Source: Saprospiraceae bacterium (GTDB taxonomy: Bacteria > Bacteroidota > Bacteroidia > Chitinophagales > Saprospiraceae). Taken from it: DNA of 64,000 bases. The position numbers and the translations under genes were made by a program. This document shows, one piece after another, positions 57,301 to 64,000 of the stretch. Under the pieces are notes generated by a model that saw only the letters and a list, made by a program, of their open reading frames with translations, searched no databases and had not been told where the DNA came from. The stretch's first letter is position 1. The number at the start of each line of letters is the position of its first letter. The stretch is from positions 1,426,001 to 1,490,000 of the forward strand of contig JADJPZ010000004.1 in the NCBI GenBank assembly GCA_016713025.1. The letters are read 5' to 3'.

Positions 57301-60180
57301 ACATCAGAAGAGACTTGTGTTTTAAGAAAACCAAATTTTTTTACTGCTCCGGCGGAATGTTGCCCTATCCCACTTGAACTTGGTCCACCAGTAGTGAGAT
57401 GTGAGCAAAGTGGCACAGTAAAATTGGAAGCCGGCACAAATCCTAATTTTATATATATTTGGTCTAAAGATGGTCAACTTATCAACTCCAATCAAGGCGG
57501 AGTATTGTTTGTGACTTCTACTGGATTGTACGGTGTTCAGGTCAAGCACCCCAATGGATGTAGTAAAAGCGATACTGTCAGAGTTATATTCAATCCACTG
57601 CCTCAGGTCACTCTCAGAGATGGTATAAGTTTTTGTGAAAATGAAAAATACATCCTCGAAGCTGTAGTCTCTCCAACAGATACCATCACCTGGTTGAGAA
57701 ATGATACCATCATACAAGGTGCTACATCAAACAAGCTGGAAATCTCAAAATCCGGTATTTATAAAATTACAGTTAAAAACACTTATGGATGTATAAGTAG
57801 GGCAGAAACCACCATTCAAACCATAAAAGCACCCAAACCAGACTTAGGTCCCAATCTGGCCAAATGCGAAGGTGACAATGTTGTATTAAATGCGGGTAAC
57901 GATGGGATATCGTATCAATGGTACAAAGATAATACATTAGTTACTTCCGGAGCCAATATAAAACAGTATACTGTAACCAACTCAGGTACTTACAAAGTGA
58001 TAGTAACAAACGTTGCACAATGTATGACTGAAGACCAGGTTAAAATTGACTTCTTTTCAGCACCGGCTATTGAATCTTTTCCACAGACCGTTAATGGTTG
58101 TCAGGGGTCTCCGTTATCACTTGAAGCAAAAGTAACAGATTATTTTTCCTTACAATGGTATTATAACAATAATCCCATAGGTGGCACTAACACACTAAAA
58201 ATACCTGTCAATAATTCCGGAAGTTACAGTATTGAAGCAACAAACCTTGCAGGATGCAGAACCAGAAAGAGTACAAATGTGCTAATCCGCTCATTACCTT
58301 CAGTAAATTTGGGTCCTGATATTGTTATTTGTGAAAGGACACCTGTTTTACTTTTTGCAGGTACAGAAGGTATATTATACGAATGGAGTCGGAATGATAT
58401 TAAGCTGAACAATCCTGAAAATACACTTTCTGTGCTTGAAGGCGGCTTGTACAAGGTGTCTGTCACAAACAATTTCAATTGTCGGGCAGTTGTTCAAAAG
58501 AGTATAACATACGTTACAGGGCCACCAGTGAATATAAGTAACGATACTTTTTTCTGTGATGGCTTGAATCATACTATCAAGGTCAGTACGACTGCAACAG
58601 ATGCAAAATATCAATGGTTTCGCAATACAGAACCAATTTCCGGGAATGGCCCTGAATTGAATGTAACTGAACCGGGAAATTATGAAGCATGGGTAACAGC
58701 CGGTAGTCCAGCATGTACCACAATAAAAGGAAGTATCATCACTGTTCATCCAAAACCAGCTTTCAATTTGGGTAATGACCGTGTTTTATGTGATCCTACT
58801 GATTTTCCTGTTTTGAATGGTGGGCCTTCAAATACACAATTTCAATGGTCTTTTAATGGCACATCTATAAGTTCAAATCGAACAGTTACAGCTGACAAAT
58901 CCGGAACATATGCCCTGAAAGTCAAAAATAGTTTTGGGTGTGAAAGGACAGAACAGGTTAAAATTACAATTTCAAGCAATCCGGCTTTATCTTTATCAGG
59001 AGATACTATCTTGTGTGAAGGAAATGATTTAACTATCAGCAGTCAAACGAATGGGACAAAATTTATCTGGAGAAGGAATAATATAAATATACCCAATGCT
59101 TCTCTAAATACCTATATTGCAACCATGCCGGGCATTTATACATTGGTTAGCGCAAATGATGTGGACTGCCGAACAGAGAAGAACATAAATGTAGTTTCCA
59201 GACCAAAGCCCGTAGTAACCTTAGGGTCTGATACCAGTCTGTGCCCCGGATCAACACTAACTTTAAATGCCGGTACACATTCTTCCTTTTTATGGTCAAA
59301 TGGATATAACGGAGCTACATTGAATATTAATTCGGGAAATCCATCTGCAAACACCATCACCAAGTACATTGTTACTGTTACCAATGAATTTAAATGTTCG
59401 AGCAAAGATAGTGTGATAGTAACCCTTATAGCAGCTGTCAAAGCTGACATTATAGCATCTAACAGTACTCTTTGTAAAGGTGATTCTATAACATTAACAG
59501 CTTCAGGAGGTCAGAACTTCAAGTGGAGTGAAACCGGAAACAATACTTTAACTACACCTACCCTAGCCAAAACAATAGCAAAACCAACATCTAATACCAT
59601 ATATACCGTTGAAGTTAGTAATAGTGCCTGCCCTTCAATAAAAGATATAAAATCTATCGAAGTTAAATTGTTTGGTACAACACCCGTGGACGCTGGAAGA
59701 GATACATGTACCATTTCAGGTCGACAGATAAAGCTTAATGCGTCAGGAGGGGTTAAGTACCAATGGAATAACTCCGGTTCGATCACAGGTCCTACTGATA
59801 TTCCTAACCCAACTATAGTAATTTCTGACGATACTCGTTATTTGGTTACCATCACCGACTCCAATGGCTGCAAATATGTGGATTCTGTGAAAATATGTAT
59901 AAAAGCTGCGGAAGTAAAAGCAATTACTGCAATTACTCCTAATAATGACGGGAAAAATGATGAATTGGTTTTTCCCGGACTTGAAGTTTTTCCAGGAAAC
60001 AAACTGACCATTTTCAATCGATGGGGAACTGTGATATTTGAAGCAAAAGACTATCAGATCAATGGTATTCTTTTTAAGGGAGAGAGAAACGGTGAAAGAC
60101 TTCCTGCGGACACCTACTATTATATATTACAATATGATAAAAAAATAATAAAGAGTGCTTTACTCATTCTTTGGGATTAG
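54322..60180 (+). CDS. T9SS type B secreted reprolysin-like metallopeptidase with ~11 Ig-like repeats (1952 aa)
   Basis: A signal peptide ends near TANA (residue 29). A propeptide region follows, then a zinc peptidase with HEVGHQFGATH near residue 345 (HExxHxxGxxH, metzincin) and a Met-turn in TIMSYFGAC near residue 395. Residues ~560-660 hold a Ser/Thr-rich beta domain. From about residue 1040 to 1860 about eleven repeats of ~75-85 residues occur, each with an L-G-x-D-x-x-x-C-E start and a SGxYxVxVTNxxGC end (PKD/Ig-like). The C-terminal ~85 residues (AITPNNDGKNDEL, IFNRWGTVIFEAKDY, DTYYYILQ) are the gliding-motility-type (type B) sorting domain. A PorP/SprF gene follows after 42 bases. It should be exported through T9SS to the surface. 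Confidence 0.92.
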   Translation: MNLVFMVYTTRIYSMVMFLLAMICTANAQIEPPKNLYQAVKENNHFIKIDFNKYLLQAKGTDNRSPLFFDLPLQNVSYQIKAVPNYITDAEFRRLYPDIYTYDFTCENDQNINGTITISSTGVYFTIRQSGKLITIYPSKNPTDKDLHYVDYGKTQNNPLTPYCGSNHIDHNTKKPFFKSTGGLRSDISIGERKYNYRMAVVATGEFYLNNGNNDTEVMTAVVNSVNSLNAIFNNELSFKFTLGNRIHLFKDPAADPFLPDMAGGVDRTQQAGIEIPKVIDINSFDIGHVFHTHKQGDNWTTGGLANFNSVCSSTKIENQFVKASGWSGSFNNKDVYWINLLAHEVGHQFGATHTFNGSGQECDNTIDSGTAVEIGSGSTIMSYFGACESTQNIPWAGAVDNYFHAISLEQMYRYVYQGAGGNCAGPLISQNKIPQVEANPCMATLTIPKSTPFFLKARGTWTDTDIHTYSWEQIDEDGSGIKPTQGQIGAAAANSLKSPLFRSFPPSVNSFRYFPSLDVLNSASGSSPFEVLPAIARELNFNVSIRDNNPDGGAISNDDLTIQVSATGPLRITKPDGGQTLTAGQTELLTWNTNGSNTLCNKARIRMSTDGGKTFPLIIAENVVYASGSFAYNIPQNFVSTTNAKIMVECMDYDCFTFFDISDATFRINSSCAPNESILCTTDSLKAEKGSETLNLNMPAITGLQLNSLSKTLKVSDPLGNVSVFTNDFNACKTVSTSNYFQKSKIAVTKTGTYKFRIDGGGFVSIFSPNFTASSGCNGFVSSSARESLTPGINRSSTWSVDLRSCTDYEVVFYSFGQLPVTVSLITESGPGIVFEPSTSLPNGYEHVFLLVDKVSGNIVKAGSSTDFRTTLPGSYTLFSSVIPTSVNNNTLLNQQYSQVLQTACISRQLNNRDITILPTCEIKNIIAGAQTACVPSNNLYTQTLTLTYENPPSTGKININGQLFDITTSPQNVILAGLDSDSKPVNITAFFTSEETCVLRKPNFFTAPAECCPIPLELGPPVVRCEQSGTVKLEAGTNPNFIYIWSKDGQLINSNQGGVLFVTSTGLYGVQVKHPNGCSKSDTVRVIFNPLPQVTLRDGISFCENEKYILEAVVSPTDTITWLRNDTIIQGATSNKLEISKSGIYKITVKNTYGCISRAETTIQTIKAPKPDLGPNLAKCEGDNVVLNAGNDGISYQWYKDNTLVTSGANIKQYTVTNSGTYKVIVTNVAQCMTEDQVKIDFFSAPAIESFPQTVNGCQGSPLSLEAKVTDYFSLQWYYNNNPIGGTNTLKIPVNNSGSYSIEATNLAGCRTRKSTNVLIRSLPSVNLGPDIVICERTPVLLFAGTEGILYEWSRNDIKLNNPENTLSVLEGGLYKVSVTNNFNCRAVVQKSITYVTGPPVNISNDTFFCDGLNHTIKVSTTATDAKYQWFRNTEPISGNGPELNVTEPGNYEAWVTAGSPACTTIKGSIITVHPKPAFNLGNDRVLCDPTDFPVLNGGPSNTQFQWSFNGTSISSNRTVTADKSGTYALKVKNSFGCERTEQVKITISSNPALSLSGDTILCEGNDLTISSQTNGTKFIWRRNNINIPNASLNTYIATMPGIYTLVSANDVDCRTEKNINVVSRPKPVVTLGSDTSLCPGSTLTLNAGTHSSFLWSNGYNGATLNINSGNPSANTITKYIVTVTNEFKCSSKDSVIVTLIAAVKADIIASNSTLCKGDSITLTASGGQNFKWSETGNNTLTTPTLAKTIAKPTSNTIYTVEVSNSACPSIKDIKSIEVKLFGTTPVDAGRDTCTISGRQIKLNASGGVKYQWNNSGSITGPTDIPNPTIVISDDTRYLVTITDSNGCKYVDSVKICIKAAEVKAITAITPNNDGKNDELVFPGLEVFPGNKLTIFNRWGTVIFEAKDYQINGILFKGERNGERLPADTYYYILQYDKKIIKSALLILWD

Positions 60181-60222
60181 AGTATGTTTAAATTTTTATG
60201 TTTGAAAGAAAAAAAATCAAAA

Positions 60223-61149
60223 ATGAATTATTTTTATACATCAATCCTTAGCTGTGTATTCTCTTTTATGTATACATTCGTAAATGGCCAACAATTGGCC
60301 AATAGTTCTCACATACCAGAATCAAGAGCAGCTTGGAATCCTGCATTTACAGCTACAGGATCAGAAATGATTATAGATGGATTTTTCAGAATGCAATGGT
60401 TGGGTTTTGATGGTGCTCCAGTTTCTGGTTTTTCATCAGTACAGCTACCTATAAAAAGCAAAAATATGAGTATTGGTGGACAACTTAATTATGATAAAAC
60501 AGGGCCAGTAAACAAAATAGGCGGTATGGTGAGTTATGCCTACAAACTACGACAGATTTTAGGCAGGAATGACCAGATTTCCCTTGGTATCTCTGGAAAT
60601 TTTCAGCAATACAGTTTTAATACTACAGGATTGCAAATAAAAGATGACGGAGATCCATTACTTGCTGCCAATCAGATAAGTTCATTTTACCCTTCTATGG
60701 GGAGTGGGTTTTACTATATTTCCAATACCCGCGAGTATAAAGGAAACAGCTTTTTTGCGGGGGTGGCTGTCAATCAGATTTTCACGACTAAGATTTTGGT
60801 AAACGAAGTAGATCAGGTCAGAAAAAATCACATTCACATCAATACCGGCGGCAGATTCTATTTTTATGATTCATTCCTTGAACCTATGATCACAGCCAAT
60901 ATCGTTTCGCCTGCCATTGTTGATCTGCTCATAGGACTCAAATATGAAAAAGAAGGAGCATTTTGGGCAGGAGCAGGGTTTTCTGGTACAGGCATGGGAG
61001 CCGTGCATTGCGGTATCATCATGGATGAGTTCGGAGATAAAGATGGAACACTAAAAATAGGAGTCTTAGGCAATTATGGTCTGTCTTCTGCTTTGGAAAG
61101 AACAGGCCCGGGGTTCGAATTCTATATCAGGTATGCCATGCCCAGATAA
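60223..61149 (+). CDS. PorP/SprF family type IX secretion partner
   Basis: The start is taken at ATG 60223, which gives the signal MNYFYTSILSCVFSFMYTFVNGQ; a frame from 60184 would add a hydrophilic lead. At 308 residues the family pattern is SRAAWNPAFTATGSEMIIDGFFRMQWLGFDGAP, then GGQLNYDKTGPVNKIGGMVSYAYKL, then a barrel ending in an aromatic-rich strand (FEFYIRYAMP). PorP/SprF proteins are outer-membrane barrels that hold or export T9SS type B cargo and are usually encoded directly after it, as here. Confidence 0.9.
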   Translation: MNYFYTSILSCVFSFMYTFVNGQQLANSSHIPESRAAWNPAFTATGSEMIIDGFFRMQWLGFDGAPVSGFSSVQLPIKSKNMSIGGQLNYDKTGPVNKIGGMVSYAYKLRQILGRNDQISLGISGNFQQYSFNTTGLQIKDDGDPLLAANQISSFYPSMGSGFYYISNTREYKGNSFFAGVAVNQIFTTKILVNEVDQVRKNHIHINTGGRFYFYDSFLEPMITANIVSPAIVDLLIGLKYEKEGAFWAGAGFSGTGMGAVHCGIIMDEFGDKDGTLKIGVLGNYGLSSALERTGPGFEFYIRYAMPR

Positions 61150-61169
61150 AAATTGTATTTATACTCAAA

Positions 61170-61290
61170 ATAAATTGGTTTGCGAAAAATTCATCTACTA
61201 TTGTATTCATTTTGATGATAATGGCGATAGAATTATTTTTAAAATAAAGACATGAGTACCATCGTCTTTAGAAAAATAAATTCTCGTGGG
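61170..61290. repeat. Structured dispersed repeat, family F, copy 2
   Basis: It starts ATAAATTGGTTTGCGAAAA as does 23347. The right part folds with arms near 61223-61253 and 61258-61285 (GAATTATTTTT with AAAAATAAATTC), using other bases than the copy at 23 kb. It fills the gap between the PorP/SprF gene and the HExxH lipoprotein. Confidence 0.55.
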
Positions 61291-61383
61291 TATAAAATAA
61301 TTGAAAAATCAGACCATATGTGGCTGCCATCACACCGTAACCATCATTTTCACCTATTATTATGTTTTAAATAAAATTAAAAA

Positions 61384-62421
61384 ATGAATTCAGATTTAAA
61401 AATTTACACCATCCTATCTTCATTCATGATATTCTGTGTCTCCTGTCGCATGAATAAAGATCAGGTCACTGGCGAATCTGTCAATTCAAAACCTGCAATG
61501 GTTCATTTTACGGATAGCATTAACGCAGCAAAACTTATCTCTACGGTTGATGATGATGGTTTGTTTGACCAGATATCCCAAATTGATATAGAAATACAAA
61601 TGAAAAAAGAGCAAGCTTTTGAGTCAAGGGAGCATGCATTATCCGCTTATAAAAAGTTTCTATCCACTGAAGTCTCCTCATGGTCAGACGAAGAAATCGT
61701 CATAATGAATCAGATATTTTCCGATGCAAAAAAATTGTGCGACACGATTAGTCCCAGAATATTTCCCGGTGGAATAAAATTGATAAAAATTAAACCCAAT
61801 CATTATGGACGAGATGTGTATTATACAAGAGGCAACATCATATTTATACCGGAAAACATTTTCCCTATTGAAAATCAACAAACCATTCTCTCTGTCATGT
61901 TGCATGAAATATTTCATATCGTATCCAGACAGAATTCTGAGTTGAGAAGTGACATTTACAAACTCATCGGTTTTGCAAAAGCAGAAAAACAGGTAAAGTT
62001 GAACGAAATGCTGAATAAAAAACTACTCACAAATCCTGATGGCGTCTCTTATCAATATTTTATCAGATTGGATAGTATTTTGGCTATTCCTCTTATCACC
62101 AGCAATTTGGCAGCATACAGAAAAAATACTCCATCATTTTTCAATTATCTTCAATTTGACCTATACCAAATACACGATAAAGGAACATATTATGAAGCAA
62201 TAACCGATGAAAAAGGTAATACAACCATTCCGTTAAAAAAAACTCCTGTGTTCTTTACAAAAATAAAAGACAATACACAATACATCATACATCCTGATGA
62301 AATAATGGCTGATAACTTTATGTTTGCTGTCTTAGCTTTTTCCAATGATGATTACAATCGATTTTCCGGAACAGGAAAAGTGCTGATAAAAGAATTACTG
62401 ACTATTTTGCGAAAATTTTAA
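61384..62421 (+). CDS. HExxH-containing lipoprotein (345 aa)
   Basis: A lipoprotein signal MNSDLKIYTILSSFMIFCVSC ends at the cysteine at residue 21. The domain has VMLHEIFHIVSRQN (HExxH) near residue 175. The likely third ligand is not obvious; the glutamate in YEAITDEKGN and the histidine in HPDEIMADNFMFAVLAF downstream are candidates. The sequence may be a minimal gluzincin-like putative metallopeptidase. It resembles uncharacterised Bacteroidota lipoproteins with an LHExxH site. Peptidase function is inferred from the motif only. Confidence 0.65.
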   Translation: MNSDLKIYTILSSFMIFCVSCRMNKDQVTGESVNSKPAMVHFTDSINAAKLISTVDDDGLFDQISQIDIEIQMKKEQAFESREHALSAYKKFLSTEVSSWSDEEIVIMNQIFSDAKKLCDTISPRIFPGGIKLIKIKPNHYGRDVYYTRGNIIFIPENIFPIENQQTILSVMLHEIFHIVSRQNSELRSDIYKLIGFAKAEKQVKLNEMLNKKLLTNPDGVSYQYFIRLDSILAIPLITSNLAAYRKNTPSFFNYLQFDLYQIHDKGTYYEAITDEKGNTTIPLKKTPVFFTKIKDNTQYIIHPDEIMADNFMFAVLAFSNDDYNRFSGTGKVLIKELLTILRKF

Positions 62422-62493
62422 TTTGATGGCACTTTGAAATGAGATGTATATAATAGTTCCTGTTGTGTCAATCAATAAAAAATAACAGCTTAC

Positions 62494-63432
62494 TTACTTA
62501 GGTGGCACTTTCATAGAGTAGACTCCCACAGCATAACCGCCCCAAATACCCAATCCACCATTGATATTGGTGGATATCCTGGTGTAAGCCGCAAAAGGAC
62601 CACCACTGCTTGCACTGAAATCTCTTGTATTCCAAAAGTCAAAATGCGCTTTGTCTATGTTGCACCATTTGACTGTGATAGAATCGCCACGCCTGTAAAG
62701 TCCAAATGTCTCAGGATCAAAACCACCTCCGCGTCTTTGAGCCCTTTGAAGTGGAAATTCAAATTCTTTACCATCAAAAATGGCATCATCAGTCACGGAA
62801 CCAAACGGTGGAATCAATGGACCACCTTGTGTTGCGGTAAAATACCTGTAATAGTTCTTAATACCTTTAGGATCATTAATTTTTACATTCAGTTCTGCTA
62901 GCGTATCTCTTGGTTTTCCGGGAGGTTCCTTCCAATTGAAGCCATAGATGGGTATATATGTAGGTATTGTTGTACTTGCTGATAAAGTTTTTCCTTCCGC
63001 CACTACTGTAAGGTCGTATTTTCTCCCGGGCTCGCGCTTTACCTGATTGAATATGTCTGCATACACACATATGTTGGAAGTAGTAGAATCAGGATTTAAG
63101 CCCAAAACGGCATAAACTTCCTTTTTTAGTTCAGCGGGAATCTGATCAAGACACAATTCCTGAAGATTAACACTCTTTGTACCATCAAAAACAGTTACTT
63201 TGGCATTTTTTACAAAAAGAGTAGAAAACTGGTCAGCTTTGATAGTGGAAATGAAAGGTATACTTCGCGTCAAAATAACATAAGTTGGATTTGCCCCTTC
63301 ACCGTATTCAATATAACCTTCTACAACAATTTCCTGCTGTGATACGCTGGTATCGGGAATGAAATTTTCTTCACACGATCCTAAAAATACAGATAAAAAT
63401 AGCATCAGTGACAGTTGGAATAAATATTTCAT
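62494..63432 (-). CDS. DUF4249 family lipoprotein
   Basis: The protein has 312 residues, with the lipoprotein signal MKYLFQLSLMLFLSVFLGSC. DUF4249 features are IVVEGYIEYGEGANPTYVILTRSIPF, FVKNAKVTVFDG, GRKYDLTVVAEGKTLSASTTIP and the C-terminal IWGGYAVGVYSMKV. DUF4249 proteins are encoded after a TonB-dependent receptor and may act as its surface lid or binding partner, similar in logic to SusD. Here it is 4 bases downstream of the receptor stop, in the same direction. Confidence 0.88.
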   Translation of the reverse strand: MKYLFQLSLMLFLSVFLGSCEENFIPDTSVSQQEIVVEGYIEYGEGANPTYVILTRSIPFISTIKADQFSTLFVKNAKVTVFDGTKSVNLQELCLDQIPAELKKEVYAVLGLNPDSTTSNICVYADIFNQVKREPGRKYDLTVVAEGKTLSASTTIPTYIPIYGFNWKEPPGKPRDTLAELNVKINDPKGIKNYYRYFTATQGGPLIPPFGSVTDDAIFDGKEFEFPLQRAQRRGGGFDPETFGLYRRGDSITVKWCNIDKAHFDFWNTRDFSASSGGPFAAYTRISTNINGGLGIWGGYAVGVYSMKVPPK

Positions 63433-63436
63433 AAGC

Positions 63437-64000
63437 TTAATTCCATTTAAAGTTGTAAGTAATACTTGGTATCAAAGGGAAAATGGTAATTTTTGATCCG
63501 GTAATTGTATTGGTACCTGTTTGAAAATCAGTTGTGGTATCAAAGTTTACAAAGAATGGATTCTTCCTGTTGTATACATTATATACCGAAAAATTCCAAC
63601 TCCCTTTCCATTTCTTTTTTGAATTTGGTCTGGGAGTGTATGTCGCTGACAAATCCATCCTGTGATAATCATCAAGCCGTGAACTATTACGAGGTCCATA
63701 AAACAGGTTGATATTCTGCTCCACGAAAAAAAATCCTCTCACAGGTGTAAATAGTTTTCCAGTACCATAAATAAAGATAGCGCCAAAATCCCATTTTTTT
63801 GACAGTTTATAATTTAGAACAACAGAAACATCATTTGTTCTGTCATATACTGCCGGATACCATCTTCCACCTTCTATATCTTCAAATGACCTTTCAGACC
63901 TGGATAAAGTATACCCTATCCACCCGTTCAATCTGCCTTTGGCTTTTTTAAGAAAAAACTCAGCTCCATACGCACGGCCTTTGCCAAATACAAATGCATC
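63437..64000 (-). CDS. TonB-dependent receptor, C-terminal end, partial
   Basis: The frame is open to the end of the window, so the gene continues beyond 64000. The visible ~187 residues are the last strands of a barrel: GRAYGAEFFLKKAKGRLNGWIGYTLSRS, RRFDDLxDYHRMDLSATYT-type (SSRLDDYHRMDLSATYTP), then FSVYNVYNRKNPFFVNFD and an aromatic-ended last strand (ITYNFKW). Receptors with this end are of the DUF4249-linked kind, importing an unknown nutrient across the outer membrane. Confidence 0.87.
   Translation of the reverse strand, partial: DAFVFGKGRAYGAEFFLKKAKGRLNGWIGYTLSRSERSFEDIEGGRWYPAVYDRTNDVSVVLNYKLSKKWDFGAIFIYGTGKLFTPVRGFFFVEQNINLFYGPRNSSRLDDYHRMDLSATYTPRPNSKKKWKGSWNFSVYNVYNRKNPFFVNFDTTTDFQTGTNTITGSKITIFPLIPSITYNFKWN

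Noticed and set aside
1..64000. CRISPR array, tRNA or rRNA genes
   Set aside because: No regularly spaced repeats of 25-40 bases with unique spacers, no cas genes, and no tRNA cloverleaf or rRNA core sequence were recognised by reading the window.

Overview
The window looks like chromosomal DNA of a Bacteroidota bacterium, most likely from the Saprospiraceae or a nearby family. The reasons are AT-rich DNA, type IX secretion (T9SS) sorting domains, a PorP/SprF-type partner protein, a type III glutamine synthetase, a DUF4249/TonB receptor pair, many lipoproteins, and promoter boxes of the TAnnTTTG type. The family-level placement is inference. Several genes are broken by single-base changes in homopolymers. 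One of them is the essential primary sigma factor, so the assembly probably carries uncorrected indel errors, and isolated frameshifts should not be read as real pseudogenes.

Layout. 1-2.8 kb: end of a membrane protein, then a DUF47-Pit phosphate uptake operon. 2.8-5.7 kb: a zeta-toxin-like kinase with a small overlapping partner gene, placed between an intact lipoprotein gene and its broken duplicate. 5.9-14.4 kb: envelope and secreted proteins (an 'asparagine synthetase B'-like secreted protein, a VWA-like membrane protein, an M1 aminopeptidase, a T9SS cargo protein and a lipoprotein). The 5' end of that last lipoprotein gene carries a five-copy octanucleotide repeat that sets the reading frame. 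14.5-23.2 kb: arsenite methyltransferase, M1 peptidase plus CPBP protease, a DUF6580 membrane protein with adenine deaminase, a lipoprotein, PurC and a Nudix-like protein. 23.2-32.2 kb: a polymorphic-toxin region with a very large secreted Rhs protein ending in a NucA/NucB DNase, a SUKH immunity gene, and an older orphan Rhs fragment invaded by short palindromes and bounded by 47-bp direct repeats. 32.3-35.0 kb: a T9SS cargo gene cut by an IS66-family element with a perfect 8-bp target duplication. 36.4-39.1 kb: an unknown protein, the primary sigma factor and a dienelactone hydrolase. 39.2-42.6 kb: a group II intron and several MITE-like elements. 42.7-47.3 kb: GH92 and GH29 glycosidases and an RRM protein. 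47.4-54 kb: glnN, recX, a serine hydrolase, an outer-membrane barrel and a lipoprotein. 54.3-61.1 kb: a 1952-residue T9SS metallopeptidase with its PorP/SprF partner. 61.4-64 kb: an HExxH lipoprotein, then a DUF4249 protein with the end of its TonB-dependent receptor.

The main themes are secretion and surface degradation (peptidases, glycosidases, T9SS cargo), contact-dependent or secreted toxin competition (Rhs/NucA/SUKH), and a high load of small palindromic repeats in the spaces between genes. The most interesting observations are the frame-setting octanucleotide tract, the palindrome-invaded Rhs relic, the two diverged repeats that keep the ability to fold, and the duplicated-gene frame around the zeta-toxin pair. 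No tRNA, rRNA or CRISPR array was seen.
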